Part shown: positions 22,921 through 31,187 of the stretch, piece by piece
Layout of the letters: each line of letters starts with the position of its first letter
Position numbering within the stretch: position 1 is the first letter of the stretch
Source of the DNA: an uncultured Eubacteriales bacterium
GTDB taxonomy: Bacteria; Bacillota; Clostridia; Lachnospirales; Lachnospiraceae
Assembly: GCA_900549105.1 (NCBI GenBank)
Contig: URND01000018.1
Coordinates: 1 to 33,835 of the forward strand
Reading direction: 5' to 3'
DNA: 33,835 bases
Program-made: the position numbers and the translations under genes
The notes under the pieces: generated by a model
The model's input: only the letters and a program-made list of their open reading frames with translations
The model's database searches: none
Told to the model about the DNA's origin: nothing

Positions 22921-25023
22921 CTATATACAGCGGTCATTATCCTGTTTGGGTTCCGGCAGAGCACTCATACTACGCAGGCTGACGCCAAGCGTAGAAAGAT
23001 TGTGCAGTGCGGCCGATGCTGCGGGAGGTAAAATTCCTGCCAATCCCAAGCCTATCAGCGTCCCGTTAAATCCGATGACAAACCGATAATTTGAGTGAAT
23101 TCTCTCCATCAAAGCCATTGCAATACGACGCAGCTTAACAAGCTCCCAAAGGCTGTCCGCCGCAATGGTAATATCAGCAATTTCTCTGGCAATTGCTGCG
23201 CCGTCACTGATGGCAATTCCCGCATCCGCTTCTGAAAGAGCGGGAGAGTCGTTGATACCATCTCCGACCATTAAAACAATATGTCCTTTTTGGCGCAAAT
23301 CGGCTACAAATTTTGCTTTATCCGCAGGAAGAACCTCAGCGCAGAATGCGTCAACCCCTAAGCGGTTTGCAACCGTAGATGCCGTCCGATAGCTGTCGCC
23401 TGTCAGCATAACTGTTTTTTGAATTCCCAAAGCACGCAGCGCAGTCAATACTTCTTTAGCTTCCCTGCGCAGCGGATCGGAAATACAAATCACTGCTGCA
23501 AGCTCTCTGCCAATCGCCAAATACAAATGAGAATATTCTTCAGGAAGACGATCAAATCGCTCCTGTTCATTTAGCGGAACAGTTACTCCCTCATCTTCAA
23601 AAATGAAGTGCGCACTTCCGATCAATACCCGTTCCTCATTTACCGTACTGGCAATACCATGAGCCACTATGTATTCTACCTTGGAATGAAATTCTTCATG
23701 GGATAACCCTCTGCACTGCGCTTCTTGTACTACGGCGTTTGCAATAGAATGGGGAAAATGTTCCTCTAAACAGGCCGCAAGGCGCAGCATATCCGACTCA
23801 TTTCGTTCTCCGAAAGTGATGATCTGCGTAACCTTCGGACAAGCATGTGTCAATGTACCTGTTTTGTCAAATATGATGGTATCAGCCGCCGCCACCGCTT
23901 CTAAGAACTTGCCGCCTTTTACAGTGATATGTTCTTTTCCGGCTTCCCGCATGGCAGAAAGCACCGCCAGCGGCATGGAAAATTTTAACGCACAGGAGAA
24001 ATCCACCATAAGTACCGACAAGGCCCGCAGGATATTTCGTGTCAGCAGAAAGCTCAAGATACTGCCGGCAAAGGTATACGGAACCAATTTATCTGCAAGG
24101 TTAGCCGCTTTGCTTTCAGCTGCCGATTTCATCTGTTCGGATTTTTCAATCATGGTTACAATTTGATCATATCGGCTGGAACCCATAGCTTGTTTTACTT
24201 CCAGTATGCACTCGCCTTCTTCTATGACAGTACCGGCATACACGGTGTTTCCCGGGTGTTTTACGACCGGTACAGACTCTCCAGTCAAAGAAGCCTGATT
24301 GACTGTGACTTCCCCCTCGGCTAAGATACCGTCCATAGGAATCATGCTCCCGGTACGAATCACGATTTTGTCACCTGGGCGGATATCTGATACTGCTGTC
24401 AGAATTTCTGATTCCGGTGTCTTCAGCCATACCCGATCCACATTCAGGGCCATACAGCGAGCAAGGTCTTCCATTGATTTTTTTCTGGTCCATTCTTCCA
24501 ACAGTTCGCCCAGTTCCAGCAGAAACATGACGGTTCCTGCTGTTCCGAAATCTTTGCGAAATGCGGAAATTCCTATGGACAGTGCATCCAGCACATCTAC
24601 CTTCAGTTTTCCTCTCCAAAGACAGTGGATACCTCTCTTCAAAAAAGGGAGCATATGCCATACAATTCGTGCGATCTGCAATGGTTTCGGCAAAAAGAGC
24701 ATAGACGCTGCTTTTAGTACCACTTTTCCGACCAGCTTTTCCTGAAATTTACGGTTTAATTCACGGCTGCTGTGCAGTGGCAAAGTGATTTGTGATTGCG
24801 CTTCCTGCAAGTTAAACTCACGGATAGCCGCCAGCACTTCCTTACGTGACCCGGAGTATTGCAGAATCACACACCCGGTGCGTTCATGGACAGTTACTTG
24901 TGTGATCCATGATTTCTTTTGAAACCAATTTTCCAGCACATCTGCTTCCTGCAAAGTCATTTTTTTCTGACCGATTCGAAAACGGATACGCCCTTTGCTT
25001 TCGTGTAAAATAATTGCCTTCAT
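22921..25023 (-). CDS. P1B-type heavy-metal ATPase with an unusual membrane motif
   Basis: A 700-aa metal pump, probably an exporter. A degenerate HMA-like N-terminus (GRIRFRI) lacks CxxC. The actuator motif TGESVPV is at ~244, phosphorylation DKTGTLT at ~385, and hinge GDGINDSPAL at ~587. The helix motif that is CPC/SPC in most P1B pumps reads SCALKFSMP here. The C-terminal membrane segment has ALHNLSTLGVSLRSM. This resembles the mycobacterial CtpC-like group; metal specificity is unknown. The ATG at 25023 is chosen for AAGGAG upstream. A terminator separates it from the DUF6110-like gene. Confidence 0.88.
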   Translation of the reverse strand: MKAIILHESKGRIRFRIGQKKMTLQEADVLENWFQKKSWITQVTVHERTGCVILQYSGSRKEVLAAIREFNLQEAQSQITLPLHSSRELNRKFQEKLVGKVVLKAASMLFLPKPLQIARIVWHMLPFLKRGIHCLWRGKLKVDVLDALSIGISAFRKDFGTAGTVMFLLELGELLEEWTRKKSMEDLARCMALNVDRVWLKTPESEILTAVSDIRPGDKIVIRTGSMIPMDGILAEGEVTVNQASLTGESVPVVKHPGNTVYAGTVIEEGECILEVKQAMGSSRYDQIVTMIEKSEQMKSAAESKAANLADKLVPYTFAGSILSFLLTRNILRALSVLMVDFSCALKFSMPLAVLSAMREAGKEHITVKGGKFLEAVAAADTIIFDKTGTLTHACPKVTQIITFGERNESDMLRLAACLEEHFPHSIANAVVQEAQCRGLSHEEFHSKVEYIVAHGIASTVNEERVLIGSAHFIFEDEGVTVPLNEQERFDRLPEEYSHLYLAIGRELAAVICISDPLRREAKEVLTALRALGIQKTVMLTGDSYRTASTVANRLGVDAFCAEVLPADKAKFVADLRQKGHIVLMVGDGINDSPALSEADAGIAISDGAAIAREIADITIAADSLWELVKLRRIAMALMERIHSNYRFVIGFNGTLIGLGLAGILPPAASAALHNLSTLGVSLRSMSALPEPKQDNDRCI

Positions 25024-25044
25024 TTGTCGCTTCTCCTTCATAAA

Positions 25045-25070
25045 AAAAGAGCCGTATCAACGGCTCTTTT
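25045..25070 (-). terminator. intra-operon terminator/attenuator between DUF6110-like gene and ATPase gene
   Basis: Perfect 11-bp arms (AAAAGAGCCGT / ACGGCTCTTTT) with a 4-nt loop, followed on the minus strand by a run of seven T residues. It sits in the 50-bp gap before the ATPase start, with no room for a full promoter after it, so part of the transcripts probably read through. Confidence 0.85.
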
Positions 25071-25073
25071 CTG

Positions 25074-25349
25074 TTACTCTTCCTCAGAAGTTTCAAGTTG
25101 TGCGGCTGCCGCTTCTTCCGCTTCTTTTGCAGCTCTTTCTTCATTCAGATCTTTGGCAGAAGCTAAAATGTCCGATGCGTTTTCCTGCACGGTCGTTACC
25201 GTTTCCATGACATAATCTTTCATACGCAGTCCTGCGGCTGTTGCGTGAACATATGCTTTTTTAGCGTCTTTGCTGGACAGCAGTTTAATTCCAACCGATC
25301 CGAAAAGTGTGCCACCTACAAAAAGAGCCAATTTATTGTATAAACTCAT
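25074..25349 (-). CDS. DUF6110-like single-pass membrane protein, candidate scaffold of the metal pump
   Basis: A 91-aa protein: an N-terminal membrane helix (LALFVGGTLFGSVGIKLL), then KKAYVHATAAGLRMKDYVME, a long amphipathic helix and an acidic tail rich in Glu (EEAAAAQLETSEEE). I recognise it as the DUF6110 family that accompanies P-type ATPases in Firmicutes. Layout and the ATA-x-GLR segment recall mycobacterial PacL (DUF1490) proteins that scaffold and feed metal to CtpC-type pumps; that parallel is inference. The ribosome site is AAGGAAG. It lies just upstream of the ATPase gene behind a terminator. Confidence 0.75.
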   Translation of the reverse strand: MSLYNKLALFVGGTLFGSVGIKLLSSKDAKKAYVHATAAGLRMKDYVMETVTTVQENASDILASAKDLNEERAAKEAEEAAAAQLETSEEE

Positions 25350-25367
25350 ATAGAATCTTCCTTTCCG

Positions 25368-25448
25368 TTATTTTCTTTTGTATCCTGTAATCATTACCAT
25401 GAGCAGGCAGATCACGGCTCCCCATGCCCAAAAACGGTGCTGTTTCAA
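25368..25448 (-). CDS. 26-aa membrane micropeptide upstream of the pump
   Basis: A TTG start 7 nt after GGAGG opens an ORF of 26 residues, Met-Lys-Gln-His-Arg-Phe-Trp-Ala-Trp, a hydrophobic core (GAVICLLMVMITG) and a basic Tyr-Lys-Arg-Lys end. It resembles the tiny DUF6219-type proteins seen near such ATPases, an assignment from memory that needs a search. It is 18 nt from the DUF6110-like gene. A TATAAT hexamer lies 33 bp upstream of the start. A role as pump subunit or regulator is inference. Confidence 0.65.
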   Translation of the reverse strand: MKQHRFWAWGAVICLLMVMITGYKRK

Positions 25449-25480
25449 CCAGATCCCTCCTTCATAGATTTTGTCTAATT

Positions 25481-25501
25481 ATTATAACAACTTTAGCTAA
25501 A
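25481..25501 (-). promoter_or_regulatory. -10 box with palindrome upstream of the micropeptide/pump operon
   Basis: TATAAT (25486-25481 on the minus strand) is preceded 5 bp upstream by the palindrome TTTAGCTAAA (25492-25501), which overlaps the end of the AraC gene. No good -35 is seen, which fits a promoter needing an activator such as the adjacent AraC-type protein. Confidence 0.5.
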
Positions 25502-26431
25502 TCATTCTTTTGGAAACAGACAAAAACCAATGGAATCAGACCTATTTCGATACTGTCTGGGTGTACAATTAAAGTGCCTTTTAAAAGCTACATTGAATTG
25601 ACTTAAACTTGCGTATCCAATTGCCTGTGCAACGTCCAGTACAGTCATAGAAGAGCACCGAAGAAGTTCAGCGGCTTTTTCCATACGTTTATGTGATAGC
25701 CAAGTATATACCGGCTGACCACGAATACTGCGAAAATATTTTTTAAATGTAGTAGGAGATATATAAAATTTGTGACACAAATAATCAATCGTTATTTTTT
25801 CATCCAGATGCATCTCCATATAATTGCAAATCTCATTTATCTCTTCTCTTATTACCTTACTTATTTTAAGATTATCTTTATCTTTTGGATACAATGTTCC
25901 TGTACTTAGCAGAAATAGCAATTCTACTGACTTCCAAACGCAGTATCTGCTTTTTTGAAAGTCTTCCATTTTGACTATTTCAGAAAATGTAGAAAAAACC
26001 CAAGATGAACCATGAATAACAGCACATCCATCTTGCTTATCCATATATTTTTTTACTTCAAAAGTATTCAATTTTAAGTCTCCCATCATACGACATAGGG
26101 AATATAAACTCTCTTTTGCCGTAGTCGCATCTACGGATACCAATATTCCTGCCAAATCCGCTGTACATGCGACGGAATACAGTGAAGATACCTCAGATAG
26201 TAAAAGAATTTCCTGCTTTCTTACAACAACCACACGATTCCATTGTTGTTTGAGTACAACATGACCTGCAAAACAAAAGAAAACTTCAAAGTGAAGTGGC
26301 TGTAAGGATATCGGGATAAATGGATCCTTTGTATTGCCTTGAAGACGAAAATTGCAAACATCCACACCTGTTATTATTGTTTCCCATAAGGCTTTTTCAC
26401 CTCGGATACTTTTCAAAAATTCTGTTAACAC
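25502..26431 (-). CDS. AraC-family transcriptional regulator
   Basis: A 309-aa protein. The C-terminal ~100 residues carry the paired helix-turn-helix of AraC/XylS: ITIDYLCHKFYISPTTFKKYF, then VLDVAQAIGYASLSQFNVAF and the signature CTPRQYR. The N-terminal ~190 residues are an unrecognised sensing domain with several cysteines. The GTG at 26431 has GGAGG 9 nt upstream. It directly precedes the micropeptide/DUF6110/ATPase genes and probably activates them. The 44-bp palindrome upstream of it suggests control by the GTTAG regulator. Confidence 0.87.
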   Translation of the reverse strand: MLTEFLKSIRGEKALWETIITGVDVCNFRLQGNTKDPFIPISLQPLHFEVFFCFAGHVVLKQQWNRVVVVRKQEILLLSEVSSLYSVACTADLAGILVSVDATTAKESLYSLCRMMGDLKLNTFEVKKYMDKQDGCAVIHGSSWVFSTFSEIVKMEDFQKSRYCVWKSVELLFLLSTGTLYPKDKDNLKISKVIREEINEICNYMEMHLDEKITIDYLCHKFYISPTTFKKYFRSIRGQPVYTWLSHKRMEKAAELLRCSSMTVLDVAQAIGYASLSQFNVAFKRHFNCTPRQYRNRSDSIGFCLFPKE

Positions 26432-26466
26432 ATAGTTTCTCCTCCCTTCTAATAGAAATTATGTCA

Positions 26467-26510
26467 TGTGATAGAATGTAGTTAGCAACGACTAACTACA
26501 TTCTATCACA
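26467..26510. promoter_or_regulatory. 44-bp perfect palindrome with GTTAG-type operator 6 at its centre
   Basis: Two perfect 19-bp arms (26467-26485 and 26492-26510) enclose CAACGA. The inner part is AGTTAG-N6-CTAACT, the same box seen five more times in the cargo. There is no T-run, so it is not a standard terminator. It lies 35 bp upstream of the AraC start, between the cargo and the T4SS block. Confidence 0.8.
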
Positions 26511-26565
26511 ATTTCTGTATGAAAGCAAGAACAGCGCAATTGATGTTATAAATAGAATAGCATTT

Positions 26566-28314
26566 TTATTCTTTCGCTTTAAAATATCCAAGCGCATCGG
26601 TACGCTCTCCGTTCTGCCATACTTCAAAGTGCAGGTGGTTTCCGGTAGAATTGCCGGTGGTACCGACATAACCGATGACTTCGCCCTGTTTCACTTCCTG
26701 CCCTACGGTCACGCAGATAGAGGAACAGTGGGCATACAGGGTGTCAAAAGTATCGTTATGGTTTATCTTGATATAGTATCCATACCCGCCGCCCCAAGTG
26801 TCGATGGCATTGGCAATGGTGACTGTGCCATCTGCCGCTGTCAGAATCGGTGTACCACCCGGAGCGCCGATATCGGTTCCGCTGTGGTAGGCAATTTCTC
26901 CAGTAAAGGGGTCCTCACGGTATCCAAACCATGAGGTAATGGTATAACTTTGCGGAAGAGGCCATTGGAAAATCCCGGTCCCTTCCCAATCAGTATTTGG
27001 ATTCATGATCTGACCACCGCCGCTGTTAAAACCACCCAGCAGTTCTGCCCACAAATTCTGATTTTCTGGCTCCGACATTAAGGCAAGGTATTCGTTCTGC
27101 CTTGCATTGAAATTGTACTGCTGCGCCATTTCCTCCGCTGTTTTATGTGTTAGAGAGATTTCCAGAATGGTTTCCGTTACCGTTTCGGTGCGGGTAGTTT
27201 CTTTTCCATCCTCGTCTACTTCGGTAACTTCCACTTCATGGCTCTCGGTACGGGTGCTGGAAGACACTGCATTCATCTCCCACATAATATCCCGCATCTG
27301 CTGAACTTGAGTGTCATCCAAAGAAGCCACCTGAGTGCCATCTTCCGCACCGGTCACCTTGGCAGAAAAAACAGCGAGAACATCTTCCCAATTGATAGAA
27401 AGCACTCCGTCATTTGAAGTAAACTCCACCCGATTATGGCTATTGCTATCTTCAATTTCTTGAATGTGTGCCTGAAATTCCCCGTTTAAAGTTGTCACAG
27501 CCTGCGTAACGCTGGTGCCGGTTCCCGTAGAATCCGAACCGAAAAATAAGCCGAAACAGGAACCGACAATCAGGGCAATCAAACAAATTAACAAGATTAT
27601 CACTACAGCTACCCAACCTCCGGCAGCGATGGCAGCAATCAACCCCTTTACAGCCGCAATGGTTGCTTTAACCGCTGCTATAGTTACACGGACCGCCGCT
27701 TTAACTCCTGCAATTGTTGCTTTCGCAGTAGCCTTGGCGGCCTGTGCGGCTTTTTGTGCCGCTTTTGCAGTGGCCTGCGCTGTCTTGGCTGCCTGCTGTG
27801 CAGTCTTTGCCGAGCGCTGGGCAGTTTTGATACCTTTAGCGCTATTCTTCACACCTTTCATAGAACGGCTGGCGGTTTTTACTGCTTTTTGAGGTTTTCC
27901 TTTGACCGCCTTGGCAGCGGTATTTTTGGTCCGTATTTTAGAAGCGGTATCCTTCGTGATCTCCGTTGCTTTGCTGCCAGCGTTTTTCGCTTCCGAGAGG
28001 GTACGGGAAATTTCTCTTTTTTCTTTGACTTTCCGAGCGGTGGTCTGCGCCAGTTTTTTCCCGCCCCGATAGGTAATGTTGGCACTCTTTTTTGCGGTGG
28101 TTTCGATACCGGACAGCATTTGATCTCCGGCGCTGTTAGCGGGGGCGTTGGAGGTTTCTCCCTGCTGGCTGGCAAAAGGCGTCCCCTTCAATTCCGATAC
28201 GGCTTTCTCCTTGGATTTCAGCCATGCATCCTTCATTGCGGTTTTTGGGGCTTTGGCGGCACTATCCAAAAGCCTTGGTTTTCCATTTTCCGGTTTGGTC
28301 TTAATTTCTTTCAA
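26566..28314 (-). CDS. VirB1-like conjugation protein with M23 peptidase domain
   Basis: A 582-aa membrane-anchored wall hydrolase for the conjugation channel. The N-terminal half is an Ala/Lys-rich repetitive stretch (KTAQ, KAAQ, KATA repeats at ~150-220), then one membrane helix (~230-255). An extracellular part follows, ending in an M23/LytM domain with HSGTDIGAP (~478) and HLHFEVW (~560). The TTG at 28314 is chosen because AGGAGG is 7 nt upstream; the ATG at 28320 is only 1 nt from it. It is last of the T4SS genes here. Confidence 0.85.
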   Translation of the reverse strand: MKEIKTKPENGKPRLLDSAAKAPKTAMKDAWLKSKEKAVSELKGTPFASQQGETSNAPANSAGDQMLSGIETTAKKSANITYRGGKKLAQTTARKVKEKREISRTLSEAKNAGSKATEITKDTASKIRTKNTAAKAVKGKPQKAVKTASRSMKGVKNSAKGIKTAQRSAKTAQQAAKTAQATAKAAQKAAQAAKATAKATIAGVKAAVRVTIAAVKATIAAVKGLIAAIAAGGWVAVVIILLICLIALIVGSCFGLFFGSDSTGTGTSVTQAVTTLNGEFQAHIQEIEDSNSHNRVEFTSNDGVLSINWEDVLAVFSAKVTGAEDGTQVASLDDTQVQQMRDIMWEMNAVSSSTRTESHEVEVTEVDEDGKETTRTETVTETILEISLTHKTAEEMAQQYNFNARQNEYLALMSEPENQNLWAELLGGFNSGGGQIMNPNTDWEGTGIFQWPLPQSYTITSWFGYREDPFTGEIAYHSGTDIGAPGGTPILTAADGTVTIANAIDTWGGGYGYYIKINHNDTFDTLYAHCSSICVTVGQEVKQGEVIGYVGTTGNSTGNHLHFEVWQNGERTDALGYFKAKE

Positions 28315-28326
28315 TGGCATACCTCC

Positions 28327-28360
28327 TAAAAAAGATACAGGGAGCCAAAGGAGGCTCCCT
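28327..28360 (-). terminator. terminator-like hairpin between VirB4 and the M23 gene
   Basis: Perfect 8-bp arms (AGGGAGCC at 28339-28346, GGCTCCCT at 28353-28360) with a 6-nt loop, followed on the minus strand by GTATCTTTTTT and then AGGAGG of the next gene. It is the first of two similar hairpins inside the T4SS operon. Confidence 0.7.
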
Positions 28361-28386
28361 GCTGCGATGTTGTTTCATGTATAGGT

Positions 28387-30735
28387 TTACACCCCCCTCA
28401 GTGCTTCGTCCGGCTTGGTGGTCATCAGCTGGTACAGACGGGTATTGCGGGGGAAGCTGTTTTCAAACGGTACAATGTTGCCAGCACAGCGGATGAGACC
28501 GCAGCCAGCAGATACATTGGTGATGTAGCCAAGCTGGGTGTCCGAGATATGGAGCAGATTTGCCAGTTCATCCCGGTCGGTGGAGGACTGGTTCAGAAGG
28601 AGCAAAAACTCCGAGTTTGCCAGCATCAGGCGGGCAGTATCGGAACGGAGCAGCTCCTCGACATTCTGCGTGAGCCCTGTCACAAGGCCGTTATATTTTC
28701 GGATACGCTTCCACAGCTTGTAGAAAAAATCGGCGCTGTACTGGTAGCGAAACAGCAGATAAAACTCATCGGCAAATACCCATGTGGTTTTTCCTTTCTT
28801 CCAGTTTTGGATCACACGGTTGAAAATCGCATCGAGGGTGACTAACATCCCGATGGGCATGAGCTGTTCGCCCAATTCACGGATATCATAGGCGATGATG
28901 CGGGCTTTGGTGTCTACATTGGTGTGCTGGGCAAAGGTGTTGAGACTGCCGGTGATAAACAGCTCGGAGGAAAGCGCCAGCCCTCTGGCTTCCGGCTCCG
29001 GCTGCTTTAAGAGGGAATGGTACAGATCTTTCAGCGTGGGAGCTGCACCCTCATAATTGTTTGCCATATACTCCCGGTACACATCATAGGTGCAGCGGTC
29101 CAGAATAGATTTCTCTTTGGCAGACACACCGCCTGCCCCTACTAACTGCTCGAACAGCGAGAGAATGAATTCTGATTTTTCAATCAGCGGGTTGCGCTCG
29201 TCACCGTAGGCTTTGTCCATATCAAGGGCGTTCAGGTGGGTGTTGGAGGCTGCGGAAATCCGAATAATTTCCCCGCCAAGCGCTTCTACCAAGAACCCAA
29301 ATTCAGACTCCGGGTCCAGAATCAGGATATCATCATTGGTTGACAGCGCAATGCTCACAATTTCTTCTTTGGCACTGAAGGATTTGCCGGAACCGGAAAC
29401 ACCAAGGCGGAAGCTGTTCCCGTTTAAGAGCTTGCGGCGGTCGGCTACAATCATGTTTTTGGAAACAGCGTTCTGCCCATAGTAGATGCCCCCGGTCTGC
29501 ATGATTTCCTGTGCTCGGAAAGGAATCAGCACAGCGGTGCTTTCGGTGGTCAGGGTACGGATGGCTTGGATTCTGCGCAAACCATAAGGAAGCACAGTAT
29601 CCAGCCCATCCTTCTGCTGCCAGCGCAGGACGCTCATCTGGCACAGATGTTTTCTGGCTGTTGTAAGAATCGTTTCTGTGTCACTGTCCAATTGTTCCTT
29701 GGTATCAGCCAGATGGACCATGGTCACGAGACCGAACATCATTCTTTGATCCCTGTTGGTCAGATCGTCCAGCATTTCCTTGGTTTCTTTTCGCTGCTGT
29801 TCCATGTCGTAAGGAAGGACAGCGGAAAAGTTATTGGCTGCGTTCTGCTTTCGCTGCCAGTTTGCCGCATTCGTTTCCACGCCCAAGAGCTTGTTCTGGA
29901 TTTCCCTTACTGCTTCATCGGTGGGAACAGGTAAAATGTCAATGGAGAGCATGAGGCTGCGGTCCATATCACAGAGTTCAGCAATCATGGAATCCTTGAT
30001 ATAGCTGGCGTACCCCTGTAAATACAAAACCCTGCCCCAGCGGTCGTTCAGACGGAAGTGATCTTTCTGGAATTCCATGCTGTCCGGGCAAAGCCAATCT
30101 TTGAAGTTGTGTCCCTTTTTCATCTGTTCCTTGAGATCAAAGGCAAAAGCGGCAGGTTCATTGCCCTTAAAGAAATCCCGGAACACCTGCAGGCGGGTTC
30201 CGGCGTCCAGTTCCCGTCCAATAGAGGAAAGCTGGGACAAATGAGTGATCAGATCCGTACCCACACGGGAGAAATAGGTGCGGGCTTCATCGATATTCCG
30301 CTTCGCTACCGTGATGGTGATGTAACGGTCCTGCACCACACTGTTGTTGGTGCCGGTTACCTTCGAGAGCAGCATCTCGTTGTACTCTTTGCGGAAATGG
30401 TTCAGCCCGTCCTCTTTCATAGGAAGCAGCAGGGATTTCTCAAATTCCGCTTTATTGATTTTCCGATTGTTGATGGTGATCTTGGCGCTGGCTCCGGAAT
30501 CCAGCGCATTGAGGAGCTCTGAATAATCGAGAAACATCGCTGTCTTGTCCTCTTTTCCGGCGATTTGATAGTTAATATCGGTAAAGGAAAAGGTTTTGGA
30601 AAACCTGCTTCCTACCTGAAAAATCCCATCCGGCCAGATGCGCTGGATAGGGATGGCATCCTGTACGGACTTCGGGATGGTGAATTTTTCTTTCTCTAAT
30701 TTCGTTGCTTTGACAAGCGTTTTGATAATAGGCAT
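28387..30735 (-). CDS. virB4: VirB4/TraE-like conjugation ATPase
   Basis: A 782-aa T4SS motor ATPase. Walker A is GVSGSGKSF at ~441, and Walker B is WVFADEFYLLF at ~652. A VirB4 N-terminal domain occupies about the first 350 residues. It powers assembly and substrate transfer through the mating channel at the inner membrane. The ATG follows GAAAGGA. It lies 30 nt behind PrgI, in the usual Tn1549-like order PrgI-VirB4-peptidase, and it appears complete. Confidence 0.93.
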   Translation of the reverse strand: MPIIKTLVKATKLEKEKFTIPKSVQDAIPIQRIWPDGIFQVGSRFSKTFSFTDINYQIAGKEDKTAMFLDYSELLNALDSGASAKITINNRKINKAEFEKSLLLPMKEDGLNHFRKEYNEMLLSKVTGTNNSVVQDRYITITVAKRNIDEARTYFSRVGTDLITHLSQLSSIGRELDAGTRLQVFRDFFKGNEPAAFAFDLKEQMKKGHNFKDWLCPDSMEFQKDHFRLNDRWGRVLYLQGYASYIKDSMIAELCDMDRSLMLSIDILPVPTDEAVREIQNKLLGVETNAANWQRKQNAANNFSAVLPYDMEQQRKETKEMLDDLTNRDQRMMFGLVTMVHLADTKEQLDSDTETILTTARKHLCQMSVLRWQQKDGLDTVLPYGLRRIQAIRTLTTESTAVLIPFRAQEIMQTGGIYYGQNAVSKNMIVADRRKLLNGNSFRLGVSGSGKSFSAKEEIVSIALSTNDDILILDPESEFGFLVEALGGEIIRISAASNTHLNALDMDKAYGDERNPLIEKSEFILSLFEQLVGAGGVSAKEKSILDRCTYDVYREYMANNYEGAAPTLKDLYHSLLKQPEPEARGLALSSELFITGSLNTFAQHTNVDTKARIIAYDIRELGEQLMPIGMLVTLDAIFNRVIQNWKKGKTTWVFADEFYLLFRYQYSADFFYKLWKRIRKYNGLVTGLTQNVEELLRSDTARLMLANSEFLLLLNQSSTDRDELANLLHISDTQLGYITNVSAGCGLIRCAGNIVPFENSFPRNTRLYQLMTTKPDEALRGV

Positions 30736-30765
30736 CCTTCCTTTCAGTGCGAAAAATGAAAAAGG

Positions 30766-31164
30766 TTACTGTTCTTTCCCAGCTGGTGGCTGAAACTTAC
30801 GCTTTTTCCTTTTGCGTGGCGGCTTTTCGCCCTCTGCAATGGCATCTTTCAAGGCTTCGTAGTAGAGATTCTCAGACTTGAACACAAGCTTTTTCGGATA
30901 CAGAAATTCTGATTTAAACCAAGCCCATGCCACTTGTTCGGCGGTCATCCCATGGTACTTAAAGAAGCCGCAGGCAGCGAATGGAGCTGCTCCAAGAATG
31001 CACATCCAACCAACTTCTTCGCTGCCAATCAGCGGGCGCAAACCAAAATACAGACCGACTGCTACCCCTACTGCAAGCAGGGAACAGATAAACTGTCGGG
31101 TGGAAAGTCCAAAAAAGATGGACTCCTGATAATCCCGGATTTCCTTTGGTACTTTTACTTCTAT
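30766..31164 (-). CDS. PrgI-family conjugation protein
   Basis: A 132-aa membrane protein of the PrgI family, the small VirB3-like partner encoded next to VirB4 in Gram-positive T4SSs. It begins (I/M)EVKVPKEIRDYQESIFFGL, has two hydrophobic segments (residues ~26-42 and ~51-65) and a basic end. The only start consistent with this N-terminus is ATA at 31164, 9 nt after GGAG, with an in-frame TGA just upstream. The first ordinary start (TTG, 31041) would delete a third of the protein including the first membrane helix. Confidence 0.83.
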   Translation of the reverse strand: MEVKVPKEIRDYQESIFFGLSTRQFICSLLAVGVAVGLYFGLRPLIGSEEVGWMCILGAAPFAACGFFKYHGMTAEQVAWAWFKSEFLYPKKLVFKSENLYYEALKDAIAEGEKPPRKRKKRKFQPPAGKEQ

Positions 31165-31187
31165 ATTGCTTCACTCCTTTCACGGCC

